Shown: positions 54,464-63,957, counted from the first letter of the stretch. The stretch is DNA of 64,000 nt from Staphylococcus saprophyticus subsp. saprophyticus ATCC 15305 = NCTC 7292 (GCF_000010125.1 NC_007350.1:2170001-2234000), one strand, 5' to 3'. A program made the numbers and translations. Notes: generated by a model from the sequence alone, not told the origin.

Positions 54464-55354
54464 TCACTTTCTTAAATAATCAATAAACGTTCGAATCGTT
54501 TGTTCATTTGTTCTATCTGAATGAGTGATAGCAGTAAAATAAATATAATAGTCAAAAGGCGCACCAATAGGTAACATTTCAATGAGACCATTTAAAATAA
54601 ACGGATCATCTTCAAGCATCAAACTAGAAACAATACTGACACCTAACCCTTCAGATACTGTTTTTATCAAAACGCTAGGATTATTTGTACGAAAAACAAT
54701 TTTCAGCGGACCATTTTCATCTTCAAATTGCTTAAAATTATGATGATAAAAATTGCGGTCATATAATACAAATGGATATTGTTGAATAGCTTCCATTTCA
54801 ACCGTATCTTGTAATGATAATTTAGATTTTTTAGGTACAATCAATCTGAAATTTGTAGATATATTAAGCGAATTAGAGACGATGGTCTGCCCAAATGTTT
54901 CACTTTCAGTCTTCCCAATCAAGCCAATATCCACCTCATTGTCCTCTACCATTTTCATAATTTTGTCTCTGTCACTTTCAATCACTTCAACCTCAATGTG
55001 TGGATAATCCTTTTTAAAGGTAGACAATGCTTTGGGTATAATTTTGTTAAATAATGTCGGTATCGTCGCAATTTTAAGTGAGCCTGCAATATTTGAATGC
55101 ATGGCATCAACCTCTGATATTAAATGTGTTTTTGCTTCTAAAATATCAATGATTAAAGGGATTATTTTTTTACCTACCTCAGTTGGCAACGTGCCTTTTC
55201 GAGATCGATCAAACAGTTTATAGCCAAGTTCTGCTTCTAAATTTGCAATCGATTGACTCATTGCAGATTGACTAATATGCATCGCTTCCGAAGCATGAAC
55301 GATGGATTCTGTTTCATAAATTTTTTTAACATAAGCTAATTGTTCAAAATTCAT
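54464..55354 (-). CDS. LysR family transcriptional regulator
   Basis: The 296-residue protein has the N-terminal helix-turn-helix HASEAMHISQSAMSQSIANLEAELGYKLFDRSRKGTLPTEVG (residues 20-60) and a periplasmic-binding-like effector domain. It is divergent from an MFS gene, with 123 bases between. A site ATAAG-N5-CTTAT lies in that interval, the general LysR-box form. It probably controls the MFS gene and itself; effector unknown. Confidence 0.9.
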   Translation of the reverse strand: MNFEQLAYVKKIYETESIVHASEAMHISQSAMSQSIANLEAELGYKLFDRSRKGTLPTEVGKKIIPLIIDILEAKTHLISEVDAMHSNIAGSLKIATIPTLFNKIIPKALSTFKKDYPHIEVEVIESDRDKIMKMVEDNEVDIGLIGKTESETFGQTIVSNSLNISTNFRLIVPKKSKLSLQDTVEMEAIQQYPFVLYDRNFYHHNFKQFEDENGPLKIVFRTNNPSVLIKTVSEGLGVSIVSSLMLEDDPFILNGLIEMLPIGAPFDYYIYFTAITHSDRTNEQTIRTFIDYLRK

Positions 55355-55372
55355 AACTTCACCCCTTTTTAC

Positions 55373-55387
55373 ATAAGCGTTTCTTAT
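55373..55387. promoter_or_regulatory. LysR-type box between divergent genes
   Basis: ATAAGCGTTTCTTAT is a perfect ATAAG-N5-CTTAT palindrome containing T-N11-A. It lies between the divergent LysR gene and the MFS gene. Confidence 0.6.
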
Positions 55388-55477
55388 ATAAATATTAAAA
55401 ATACTAATTTTACATTAGCACACGTTAATCATTATAATAAATAGTGTATGAAAAAATAATTAAAGGACGGTCTTCTT

Positions 55478-56662
55478 ATGTATGATAAACTCTGGTCGAA
55501 AGATTTTATCTCTATTACCTTTGTAAATTTTTTAATGTATTTAATTCATTATACGTTAATTGTTACCGTAACTATATTTACCATTGATAAATTCCATGCA
55601 TCCGAAAGTATGGGTGGCTTAGCTGCCGGTATCTTTATCATCGGTATGCTTTTCGGTCGTTTAGCATCTGGGCGCGTAATTGACAATCTACAACCTAAAA
55701 AAGTATTGCTATTCGGCATTATCTTTTCAATTATTACTGTTGGCTTATATTTCCTTATTAGCAGTCTATTTTTATTAATGCTTGTGCGACTATTACATGG
55801 GATAGCGTTTGGTTTGGCTTCGACAGCAACTGGAACAATTTCATCAAGAATTATTCCTGAAAAACGTAAAGGTGAGGGCATCGGTTATTACGCCCTCAGT
55901 GTTACCACAGCATCAGCAATTGGTCCTTTTTGTGGCATTGTATTGAACCAACGATTCGGTTTCGAATCTATTTTCATTGTTAGTTTGGTTATCATCATCA
56001 TTGCGTTCATTGCCGCACTATTTATTAAAGGATTACCAAAACCACCTGTTGAGAACAACGATGAAGTAGAAAATAAAGGCATTCGTGCATACATTCAAAA
56101 AGAAGCACTACCTATTTCATTTGTCGTTATATTCGTCGGCATTGCTTATTCAAGCGTATTGTCTTTCTTAACTGTTTATACGGAACAAATAAATTTAGCG
56201 ACTGCATCTAGTTTCTTCTTTATTGTTTATGCAGTCAGCACCTTTGTTACACGTCCATTTACAGGAAAAATTTATGATGCCTATGGTGAAAATAAAGTCA
56301 TGTACCCTGTGTTATGTAGCTTTGCAATTGGCTTAGTACTGTTAGCAATCACACACACAAGTCTATTGTTACTTATTTCAGCTATATTTGTAGGTATCGG
56401 TTATGGAACGATTGTCCCAAGTGCGCAAGCCATTGCCATTCAACAATCACCTGTTGATAAAATTGGTTTAGCAACCTCAACATTCTACATGTTTACTGAC
56501 TTTGGCGCTGGTATTGGTCCATTCGTATTAGGTATCATGGTGCCAATCATGGGATATCGTTATCTATATATCACGATGGCTATTGTAGTCATTGCATCCA
56601 TTATCCTTTACTACTTTATGCATGGTAGAAAAGCGATACATTACCCAAGCACCAGCAATTGA
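55478..56662 (+). CDS. Major facilitator exporter
   Basis: The 394-residue protein has 12 helices. The loop 2-3 motif GRLASGRVIDNLQPKKVLL, RLLHGIAFGLASTATGTISSRIIPEKRKGEGIGYYALS and ATAFG-like GIGPFVLGIMVPIMGY are MFS drug-exporter features (DHA1/YfcJ class). No substrate can be predicted. It is divergent from the LysR gene that probably regulates it; AAAGGACGG precedes the ATG. Confidence 0.9.
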   Translation: MYDKLWSKDFISITFVNFLMYLIHYTLIVTVTIFTIDKFHASESMGGLAAGIFIIGMLFGRLASGRVIDNLQPKKVLLFGIIFSIITVGLYFLISSLFLLMLVRLLHGIAFGLASTATGTISSRIIPEKRKGEGIGYYALSVTTASAIGPFCGIVLNQRFGFESIFIVSLVIIIIAFIAALFIKGLPKPPVENNDEVENKGIRAYIQKEALPISFVVIFVGIAYSSVLSFLTVYTEQINLATASSFFFIVYAVSTFVTRPFTGKIYDAYGENKVMYPVLCSFAIGLVLLAITHTSLLLLISAIFVGIGYGTIVPSAQAIAIQQSPVDKIGLATSTFYMFTDFGAGIGPFVLGIMVPIMGYRYLYITMAIVVIASIILYYFMHGRKAIHYPSTSN

Positions 56663-56724
56663 TAAACTTATAATCATTAATACATCCAACAGAAATCAAA
56701 TGATTAAAAGTAACATATAACAAT

Positions 56725-56758
56725 GGAGTGCCGCAAAATAACATTTCTGCGGCACTCC
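56725..56758. terminator. Bidirectional terminator between the MFS and PhnA-like genes
   Basis: GGAGTGCCGCA pairs perfectly with TGCGGCACTCC. Confidence 0.88.
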
Positions 56759-56774
56759 CTATTTTTATCCAATA

Positions 56775-57128
56775 TTAGTTTTTTAATTTTTTAACAAGTG
56801 ACGATTTCAATCCAACTAGACCAATCTTATCCACTTTAGCATCAATATCGTGACCATCTTCAGGTTCTACGATACGGATACTTTTCACTTTAGTACCTTG
56901 TTTTATGACAAATGAAGTGCCTTTTACTTTCAAATCTTTAATCACAGTGACCGAATCACCATCTACTAGTTCATGACCATTCACATCTCTTGTAATTTGC
57001 GCTTCCATATTTTCTTTATTTTCAGTTTCAGACCATTCGTGACCACACATTGGGCAAACAAGTAGGTTACCATCTTCATATGTGTAACTAGATTCACATT
57101 TTGGGCAATTAGGTAAAGTATATTCCAT
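56775..57128 (-). CDS. PhnA/YjdM family zinc-ribbon protein
   Basis: The 117-residue protein has an N-terminal zinc ribbon LPNCPKCESSYTYEDGNLLVCPMCGHEW (two CxxC pairs) and a C-terminal domain VNGHELVDGDSVTVIKDLKVKGTS..IKQGTKVKSIRIV..GHDIDAKVDKIGLVGLKSSLVKK. This is YjdM, once named PhnA, of unknown function and not a phosphonate enzyme. It has a GGAGG ribosome site and is monocistronic. Confidence 0.92.
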   Translation of the reverse strand: MEYTLPNCPKCESSYTYEDGNLLVCPMCGHEWSETENKENMEAQITRDVNGHELVDGDSVTVIKDLKVKGTSFVIKQGTKVKSIRIVEPEDGHDIDAKVDKIGLVGLKSSLVKKLKN

Positions 57129-57338
57129 AATTAAACCTCCGATAAGTTATTATTTAGCTGATAATCTACCATATTATAAAATATAAACTCTATTTTCTCC
57201 ACTTTTTTTATTAAAGTTTGTTCTGTTTTTTTATTTTTTCTTCAGCCATCCACAACCGCTACAAAGCTTATTTCATGCTAAAAATAAATTCAAATTCAAT
57301 TTTTATTTTTTAAATTCCCAAAAAATAATCAGAAAAAT

Positions 57339-57363
57339 GTTTGTTTAATGATATAAGTGGAAA
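57339..57363 (+). promoter_or_regulatory. Candidate SigB promoter of the CsbD-like gene
   Basis: GTTTGT (57339-57344), 13 bases, then TGGAAA (57358-57363), close to GTTTww-N12-15-gGGwAw. Confidence 0.55.
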
Positions 57364-57400
57364 AGTACTTGTGTCACAAATCATAAAGGAGGCTTTTATA

Positions 57401-57532
57401 ATGAGTAAATTTGATGATTTTAAAGACCAAGCAAAAGACAAAGTAGACGAAGTGAAAAACGACAAAGATAAACAAAAAGAAGTTAAAGATCAAGCTCAAG
57501 ATAAAGCAAAAGACTTAAAAGATAAATTTTAA
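57401..57532 (+). CDS. CsbD-like small stress protein
   Basis: The 43-residue protein is almost all charged and amide residues in a repeating DQAKDKVDE / DQAQDKAKDLKDKF pattern, predicted as one amphipathic helix without a transmembrane segment. It is shorter than most CsbD family proteins (about 60-70), so the family call is tentative. CsbD proteins are SigB-controlled in staphylococci and Bacillus, agreeing with the promoter at 57339. ATG 57401 has AAAGGAGG at eight bases. Confidence 0.75.
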   Translation: MSKFDDFKDQAKDKVDEVKNDKDKQKEVKDQAQDKAKDLKDKF

Positions 57533-57570
57533 GCTTTCTAAATTATCTTGAATCTAAATACTGTTAAATA

Positions 57571-57611
57571 AAAGCATCTGTCAGTACATTAATTGTACTG
57601 ACAGATGCTTT
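57571..57611. terminator. Terminator after the CsbD-like gene
   Basis: Perfect 18-base-pair stem AAAGCATCTGTCAGTACA / TGTACTGACAGATGCTTT, five-base loop, six T after. Confidence 0.92.
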
Positions 57612-57627
57612 TTTGTATATTTAAGAA

Positions 57628-58104
57628 TTATTTTAAATTTAATTTTTCTGCAATTTCTTGCTTTTTACTATCAAAGTCTAATGCTTGTTGATCTATAGAT
57701 GATCCAGTTTCAGCAACCTGCTTAATGTTTTCCATTTGGAACTGCCAGCCTGCAAAATCAAGTATAATATGTGGAAATGCAAACGGTAAACATTCATCGA
57801 AAATCAATACCGTTTCTTTACCAGCATCATGTAAATCAAACCTTACGGTACCAATATCCCATGTATAGCCAATTGTTTCATTTTCTTCAAAGGCTGTAAT
57901 TTCCATTTCTTCGTCGTCTTGCCCATCCATTTGGAATTTCATCTTACCACCAACTTGACGGTCTTCAAATGATAATTGTGGAAACCATTGTTGAATACCT
58001 TCTGTTGTGCTTAAAAGTTTAAACACTGTTGCTACATCTTGTTCAATGATTATTTTTAATGTTTGATATGCACCTTGTTCATCTTTAGAATATACAGCTT
58101 CCAT
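57628..58104 (-). CDS. AHSA1/SRPBCC domain protein
   Basis: The 158-residue protein has the START/AHSA1 pattern: KIIIEQDVATVFKLLSTTEGIQQWFPQLSFEDRQVGGKMKFQMDG, then ITAFEENETIGYTWD. Such proteins form a ligand cavity and may bind hydrophobic molecules, or act as Hsp90 cofactor-like domains. The start is ATG 58104, with AAAGGGG upstream; a GTG 45 bases earlier lacks support. It stands alone between the CsbD-like gene and the permease. Confidence 0.87.
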   Translation of the reverse strand: MEAVYSKDEQGAYQTLKIIIEQDVATVFKLLSTTEGIQQWFPQLSFEDRQVGGKMKFQMDGQDDEEMEITAFEENETIGYTWDIGTVRFDLHDAGKETVLIFDECLPFAFPHIILDFAGWQFQMENIKQVAETGSSIDQQALDFDSKKQEIAEKLNLK

Positions 58105-58184
58105 ATGAATATGCCCCTTTCGATTTACAATCGCCTCATTTTGAAACACATATGAATTGATAGTACTGCTATTCCCATCTTATT

Positions 58185-59576
58185 TTATTTTAATCCTAGG
58201 TCTGATTGGTTATTCACTTCTAATTTTCGCGCTTTTCTTGTATATCTTAAATAAATCAAGCCAAGTAAGATAAACCACAGTGGTGATAATACAACACCCA
58301 TTCTTGTTTCTGGTACAACAAGTAAGATAATCAATACGAATACAAAGAATAGCTGTACCATTCTTGCCATATGAATACCCCCGGGCAATTTAAAGTCACT
58401 CTTTTTATGTAATTCAGGATGTGTTTTAACGTATTTTGCATAGGCATGAACAATAAACATCCATACAGCGACTAATAAAATTGTTGAAATTGCTGTGACA
58501 TAAAAGAACACTTGTGTTGCGTTCGGTATTAAATAATTTAATAACACCGTAATAGATAACAAAGCGCATGTTACCAATATTGCTATATAAGGCACACCTT
58601 TTTTATTTGTTTTCATTAATAAATGATGTGTTTGTTTTTTCTCAGATAACCCAAATAAGATTCTACTATTTGCAAATATACCACTATTACATGCCGATGA
58701 TGCTGCAGTTAATACCACAAAGTTTATTAACCCCGCTGCAAATGGCACACCAATAAGTGCAAATAAACTTACAAATGGACTATTATTTGGATCAATATCT
58801 TGCCATGGAATAATGGACATCATCACCGCTAATGCACCAACATAAAATAATAATATTCTGATTGGTACACTGTTAATTGCTTTCGGTATCGTTTTTTCAG
58901 GATTTTTTGTTTCTCCAGCTGTTATACCTAATATTTCAATACCTGTAAATGAAAAGACAACCATTTGGAATGACATGAAAAAGCCAGATGCACCATGAGG
59001 GAACCAACCACCATTATTATAAACATTAGAGACCCCCGTCTTACCAAAAGGTGTTTGAATTGCAAATACAATCATGACAATACCAATAACTATCAATGCA
59101 ATGATTGTTACAACTTTTATAATTGCAAACCAAAATTCTAATTCACCAAACATTTTTGTACTTGTTAAATTAAAAGCCATAAGAATCAATATACAAGACA
59201 AAGATGTGACCCAATTTGGTAAATCGGGTATCCAAAATTCTACATATTTTGCAACTGCAGTAATTTCTGCCATCCCTGAAGTAATCCAAGTTAACCAATA
59301 CGTCCACCCGGTTACAAATCCTGCAAACGGACCAATCTGATCGTGCGCAATATCTGCAAATGTTTTATATTCTGTATTAGAAAGTAACATCTCACCCATT
59401 GCACGCATAAACATAAACAATACAAAACCGACAATAATATACGTGAGTAAAATCGATGGCCCCGTTAAACTAATGGACTGACCAGCCCCTAAAAATAAGC
59501 CAGTTCCAATAGCTCCACCAATCGCAATAAGTTGAATATGTCTATTACTCAACTCTCTGTTCAAAGTATTTGTCAT
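58185..59576 (-). CDS. Amino acid permease of the APC family (AapA/CycA-like)
   Basis: The 463-residue protein has 12 helices and LNRELSNRHIQLIAIGGAIGTGLFLGAGQSI (residues 5-35), the amino acid:H+ symporter signature. GETKNPEKTIPKAINSVPIRILLFYVGAL is the helix-6-7 hallmark. D-serine/D-alanine/glycine transport is typical for this subgroup, but substrate is not shown. A CodY-like box lies 140 bases upstream. The gene does not share a unit with mmuP, although both are APC permeases. Confidence 0.9.
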   Translation of the reverse strand: MTNTLNRELSNRHIQLIAIGGAIGTGLFLGAGQSISLTGPSILLTYIIVGFVLFMFMRAMGEMLLSNTEYKTFADIAHDQIGPFAGFVTGWTYWLTWITSGMAEITAVAKYVEFWIPDLPNWVTSLSCILILMAFNLTSTKMFGELEFWFAIIKVVTIIALIVIGIVMIVFAIQTPFGKTGVSNVYNNGGWFPHGASGFFMSFQMVVFSFTGIEILGITAGETKNPEKTIPKAINSVPIRILLFYVGALAVMMSIIPWQDIDPNNSPFVSLFALIGVPFAAGLINFVVLTAASSACNSGIFANSRILFGLSEKKQTHHLLMKTNKKGVPYIAILVTCALLSITVLLNYLIPNATQVFFYVTAISTILLVAVWMFIVHAYAKYVKTHPELHKKSDFKLPGGIHMARMVQLFFVFVLIILLVVPETRMGVVLSPLWFILLGLIYLRYTRKARKLEVNNQSDLGLK

Positions 59577-59715
59577 AAATCTTGCCCCAATTCCAATTGT
59601 TTTAAAGCATCATTAATATATCGCCTTAGCTTATTAGCCCCTTTGTTATCAATTAATAAACTAATGTAATGATTACATGCATATATCTCAATAATGCTTG
59701 GTTGTATAATATTCT

Positions 59716-59730
59716 TTTTTTCTGAAAATT
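59716..59730. promoter_or_regulatory. Candidate CodY box upstream of the amino acid permease
   Basis: TTTTTTCTGAAAATT matches 13 of 15 CodY consensus positions, about 140 bases before the start at 59576. Confidence 0.55.
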
Positions 59731-59889
59731 ACAACTAATGCTATAAATCATTTTTGATAATTTTGTATTTTTACATTTTTGATTTTTTAACTCTTTAATT
59801 GATTAAAACAATAAACTATAATCTCATTTTTAATATTTGAATTTCTTTTTTAACCATTAAATATCATGTGCCTTGATGAAATAAAAAAT

Positions 59890-59936
59890 AGCACACTTTT
59901 ATTACTTAACGACATCGTTAAAATAAAAAGTGTGCT
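59890..59936 (-). terminator. Terminator of the mmuP-mmuM operon
   Basis: AGCACACTTTT pairs perfectly with AAAAGTGTGCT. An inner TAACGA/TCGTTA pair extends it, with T-rich DNA on the minus strand. The rest of 59577-59986 has no gene. Confidence 0.85.
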
Positions 59937-59986
59937 CTGATTTCACATACGATGAACGTACCTTTGAACAAATATTTTATAAGCAC

Positions 59987-60892
59987 TTATTGCGTTTCTA
60001 TAGCCTCTTTAATAGATTTAATGTTCTCTGGTGTTGTTTGACAACACCCTCCAATAATCTTGACGCCTTGGTCTAACCAACCAGGTATTTGTTCAACAAT
60101 TAAACCTTGATTACCTACACTTTCCCATTCTTTCTCCACTGCATTGTACTGTGCACCGCCATTAGGATAAAGCGCTATTGTTTGAGGTACATTTTTCAGT
60201 CCTTTGCTTATAGCTTTATTTATACCCGCGACGGATGAACAATTAATACCAAACACCGGTATGCGTTCAGCATATTGCTTAATATAAGCACATAACTTTT
60301 CAAATTCTGTGTCATCAGATAAATCACCGTCTTCATTAACTGTGACAGATAACCAAAATGTCTGATTTGTATAATGTGGCACAATATATTCAACAATCGC
60401 TTTAATTTCCTCGAAATTAGGCACGGTCTCAAATACAAAATCATTGATACCTCTTTTAACCAATGCTTCTATACGCGTTTTATGGAATTGAAAATAATCT
60501 TCCTTACTTAAATCGTATGCACCTGTGTACTCAGAACCATCACTTAAATAGGCACCGTATGGCCCTAAGCTACCCACGATAACTTGTGTATCCGTCGTGG
60601 CTTCCATAATTTGATTTACTGCAGTATTATATAGCTGATCTATTTCAGTTGCCTTCATCCCAATATCAGAAAAAGTTTGGTAACTCGCTTGATACGTACT
60701 TGTAAGCAATATGTCTGCCCCCACATCCGTAAATGCTTGATGTGCTTGTTTAATTTGTGTAGGGTTATTTTTTAAAACTTCACTGGACCATAATGAAGTT
60801 TTCAAACTACAGCCTGCTTGTTCTAATGTTGTTGCCAAACCGCCATCTAGTACCAATGGCGATTGAGCTTTCAATTTTTCTAATAACCGCAT
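59987..60892 (-). CDS. mmuM: Homocysteine S-methyltransferase
   Basis: The 301-residue zinc enzyme transfers methyl from S-methylmethionine to homocysteine to give two methionines. VLDGGLATTLEQAGC (residues 14-28), the zinc ligands FGINCSSVAG (Cys near 212) and IGGCCQTTPENIKSI (Cys-Cys near 280) are all present. Its ATG directly abuts the stop of mmuP, with which it forms the S-methylmethionine utilisation operon. It could also act on other methyl donors. Confidence 0.95.
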   Translation of the reverse strand: MRLLEKLKAQSPLVLDGGLATTLEQAGCSLKTSLWSSEVLKNNPTQIKQAHQAFTDVGADILLTSTYQASYQTFSDIGMKATEIDQLYNTAVNQIMEATTDTQVIVGSLGPYGAYLSDGSEYTGAYDLSKEDYFQFHKTRIEALVKRGINDFVFETVPNFEEIKAIVEYIVPHYTNQTFWLSVTVNEDGDLSDDTEFEKLCAYIKQYAERIPVFGINCSSVAGINKAISKGLKNVPQTIALYPNGGAQYNAVEKEWESVGNQGLIVEQIPGWLDQGVKIIGGCCQTTPENIKSIKEAIETQ

Positions 60893-62230
60893 TTAATTAC
60901 CTCTTTTCTTATGATACTTAATGAAATAATATATGAGTGCTATGACAGCGAATGGTACACCGAAATAAAGTGCAGGTGCCTGATTAGAATCAAAAACCAT
61001 TCCTATACATGAAACTAAACATAAAATAAATCCTATAATAGGTATAGATTGATGAATTTTAAGGCTAGGATCATACCTTTTAGCATTGAAATAAGCAACA
61101 CATATACTCATCCACACGATGACTACAGCGAGTCCTGCAATGGACACCAGCACAACATAGAGTGAATCCGCTGCATAGATGCTTGATAATAAAGCCAACA
61201 GACCACCTACCATACTAAATAATGTTGCGTTGATAGGCATGCGATATTTATTCAACTGTCCGAACCATTTTGGAAATACCCCTTCATTGGCTAAACTCCA
61301 TATCATTCTACTTGCTGCATATAATCCAGAATTAGCGGCAGATAATAAGGCTGTGATAATGACTAGATTCATGATATCTCCAGCGTATGGTATCCCCATT
61401 TTTTGAAAGATGACTACAAATGGACTTTCCAAAGATTTCCCTTGATAACTTGGAATTAAAATAGAAATAATAACCATTGTACCGATAAAAAAGATAATTA
61501 AGCGCCATAAAGTTGCACGTATCGCTTTAGGAATGACTTGTTTAGGATTTTCAGTTTCTCCCGCAGCAATACCGATCAATTCCGTGCCACTAAATGCGTA
61601 ATTCACTGCTAACATCGTTAAGAACACCGCACCTATACCATTAGGAAAAGTAGGATTCGTATATCTGTTAGTCACTGTATGTATACCTTCATAACCATTG
61701 TAATGTATCAAACCTAAAATGACACATATGCCTAAGATAATAAATACAATAATAGTAACCACTTTAACTAAAGAAAAATAAAATTCAACTTCTGCATAAA
61801 AGCGTGTCGATATGATATTAAAAATTAATACTAATATAATTGCACTTGCAGCAAAGATATATTCAGGTATTTCTGGAAACCACCTTTGCATCAAAATACC
61901 CACTGCTGTAAATTCAGAACCTAATGCTACTGTCCAGGTCAACCAATAAAACCACGCAACAATGTAGCCAATAGATGGATGTATATATTTACTCGCATAT
62001 GTATGAAAACCACCTGTCACAGGGTGTTTAATAGCCAATTGTCCTAAACAAAGCATGACGAGATAAACAAGTATTGAACCTACTATATAAGATAAGACAG
62101 TCCCTAGAGGTCCAGCTTGTTGTAAAGTATACCCAGAACTTAAAAATAATCCTGTACCAATAACGCCACCAAAGCTTAATAACATGAGATGGCGCTGCTT
62201 CATGGCACGTTTAAATGATGTTTGTTCCAT
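60893..62230 (-). CDS. mmuP: S-methylmethionine permease
   Basis: The 445-residue APC protein has 12 helices and the FKRAMKQRHLMLLSFGGVIGTGLFLSSGY start typical of MmuP, plus GTELIGIAAGETENPKQVIPKAIRATLWR. The adjacent homocysteine methyltransferase, with no gap, supports S-methylmethionine as substrate. GGAG lies upstream of ATG. A CodY-like box lies 62-76 bases before the start. No SAM riboswitch was seen in the leader. Confidence 0.9.
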   Translation of the reverse strand: MEQTSFKRAMKQRHLMLLSFGGVIGTGLFLSSGYTLQQAGPLGTVLSYIVGSILVYLVMLCLGQLAIKHPVTGGFHTYASKYIHPSIGYIVAWFYWLTWTVALGSEFTAVGILMQRWFPEIPEYIFAASAIILVLIFNIISTRFYAEVEFYFSLVKVVTIIVFIILGICVILGLIHYNGYEGIHTVTNRYTNPTFPNGIGAVFLTMLAVNYAFSGTELIGIAAGETENPKQVIPKAIRATLWRLIIFFIGTMVIISILIPSYQGKSLESPFVVIFQKMGIPYAGDIMNLVIITALLSAANSGLYAASRMIWSLANEGVFPKWFGQLNKYRMPINATLFSMVGGLLALLSSIYAADSLYVVLVSIAGLAVVIVWMSICVAYFNAKRYDPSLKIHQSIPIIGFILCLVSCIGMVFDSNQAPALYFGVPFAVIALIYYFIKYHKKRGN

Positions 62231-62291
62231 TGAATGTGCTCCTTATCTTTAAGTACTCAATATAGATTTTTGATATAATTAAACATTTTAT

Positions 62292-62306
62292 TGATTTCTG
62301 AAAATT
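62292..62306. promoter_or_regulatory. Candidate CodY box upstream of mmuP
   Basis: TGATTTCTGAAAATT keeps the core TTTCTGAAAATT and matches 12 of 15 consensus positions. It is placed between mmuP and gluD, nearer mmuP. Confidence 0.5.
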
Positions 62307-62519
62307 TAGTCAATAGTAAGTTATAGTATCTTTGATATCCCACTGCTAAATTATTAATTGAGTTTATTCATCCAGCTTAAAAGAAAGCGCTATTACATTA
62401 ACTGAATTTTCAAACTTTTATAAAAATTCAGATCTTTGTATTGCTTTTCATTCTCAACGCTATTAACATAAACTATGTATCACTTTAAATATCTAAGTAA
62501 TAAATAGAGGAGTTTTATA

Positions 62520-63764
62520 ATGACAGAATATAATGACTTAGTAACTTCTACTCAAGAAATTACCAAAGAAGCTTTACATAAATTAGGTTTTGATGAAGGT
62601 ATGTACGAACTTATAAAAGAACCTTTAAGATTTTTAGAAGTCCGCATCCCTATTCGCATGGATGACGGTACTGTAAAAACGTTTACGGGCTACCGTGCCC
62701 AACACAATCATGCTGTAGGTCCTACTAAAGGTGGTATTCGTTTCCATCCTGATGTTAATAAAGAAGAAGTCAAAGCACTATCTATGTGGATGACTATGAA
62801 ATGTGGTATCACTAACCTTCCATTTGGTGGCGGTAAAGGGGGTATTATTTGCGATCCACGACAAATGAGTAACCAAGAACTAGAGCGTTTATCTCGTGGC
62901 TATGTTCGTGCAATTTCTCAATTTGTTGGTCCCGAAAGTGACATTCCAGCACCAGACGTTTATACAAACCCCCAAATTATGTCTTGGATGATGGATGAAT
63001 ATAGTAAGATTAATCGCTCAAATGCGTTTGCATTTATTACAGGTAAACCACTTTCATTAGGCGGTTCACAAGGACGAAATCGTGCAACTGCATTAGGTGC
63101 AGTAATCACAATTGAAGAAGCGACCAAGCGTAAAAACATTGACATTAAAGGCTCTCGTGTAGCAATTCAAGGTTTCGGTAATGCGGGTAGCTTTATCGCA
63201 AAAATTTTACACGATATGGGCGCTAAAATTGTAGCTATTTCTGAAAGTTTTGGTGCATTACATGATTCTAATGGGTTAGATGTAGACCGACTCGTTGAAT
63301 TAAAGGAACAACACGGCCGCGTTACACATTTGTATGACAACGTTATTCCTAATGAACAATTATTTGAAGTCGATTGCGATATTTTAGTTCCTGCCGCACT
63401 TTCAAATCAAATTAACGAAGTGAATGCACATCATATTAAAGCAAAAATTATAGCAGAAGCCGCAAATGGCCCAACGACACCAGAAGCAACACGTATTTTA
63501 ACTGAGCGCGGCGTCTTAATTATTCCAGATGTGCTTGCGAGTGCTGGTGGTGTAACAGTATCTTATTTCGAATGGGTACAAAATAATCAAGGTTATTATT
63601 GGTCAGAAGAAGAAGTAAACACAAAATTACGCGATAAAATGGTTGAAGCGTTTAATACGATATATGATTTAGCAGAAGATAGAAAAATGGATATGCGTTT
63701 AGCTGCCTATGTCTTAGGTATTAAACGAACTGCCGAAGCATCTCGTTTCCGTGGTTGGGCATAA
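62520..63764 (+). CDS. gluD: Glutamate dehydrogenase (NAD type)
   Basis: The 414-residue catabolic glutamate dehydrogenase oxidises glutamate to 2-oxoglutarate. The catalytic lysine motif PFGGGKGGIICDP (near 100), GFGNAGSFIAKIL (nucleotide binding, near 218) and DVLASAGGVTVSYFEWVQN (near 345) are intact. It is clearly homologous to S. aureus GudB/GluD but differs at many positions. In S. aureus that gene lies elsewhere, so this may be an extra copy or a relocated one. AGAGG precedes the ATG. Confidence 0.95.
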   Translation: MTEYNDLVTSTQEITKEALHKLGFDEGMYELIKEPLRFLEVRIPIRMDDGTVKTFTGYRAQHNHAVGPTKGGIRFHPDVNKEEVKALSMWMTMKCGITNLPFGGGKGGIICDPRQMSNQELERLSRGYVRAISQFVGPESDIPAPDVYTNPQIMSWMMDEYSKINRSNAFAFITGKPLSLGGSQGRNRATALGAVITIEEATKRKNIDIKGSRVAIQGFGNAGSFIAKILHDMGAKIVAISESFGALHDSNGLDVDRLVELKEQHGRVTHLYDNVIPNEQLFEVDCDILVPAALSNQINEVNAHHIKAKIIAEAANGPTTPEATRILTERGVLIIPDVLASAGGVTVSYFEWVQNNQGYYWSEEEVNTKLRDKMVEAFNTIYDLAEDRKMDMRLAAYVLGIKRTAEASRFRGWA

Positions 63765-63847
63765 TTCCTATATATTAAGGGACTATATCCGACGAATAAT
63801 CAAATGATGTATTGTTATCAATCAAATTTTCATAATATACTTAACTT

Positions 63848-63887
63848 AGCTATGAAGTCATCTATGACGCGAGATGACTTCATAGCT
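63848..63887 (+). terminator. Terminator of gluD
   Basis: Perfect 16-base-pair stem AGCTATGAAGTCATCT / AGATGACTTCATAGCT, followed by six T. Confidence 0.9.
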
Positions 63888-63957
63888 TTTTTGTTATAGC
63901 ATCTAAGTGTTTTCCATATTCGCTGTATTTATTGCGCTTCATTGTTATATCTGAGGT

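Noticed and set aside
62231..62519. SAM riboswitch before mmuP
   Set aside because: No GAGGGA..GATGAA core or stem pattern found.
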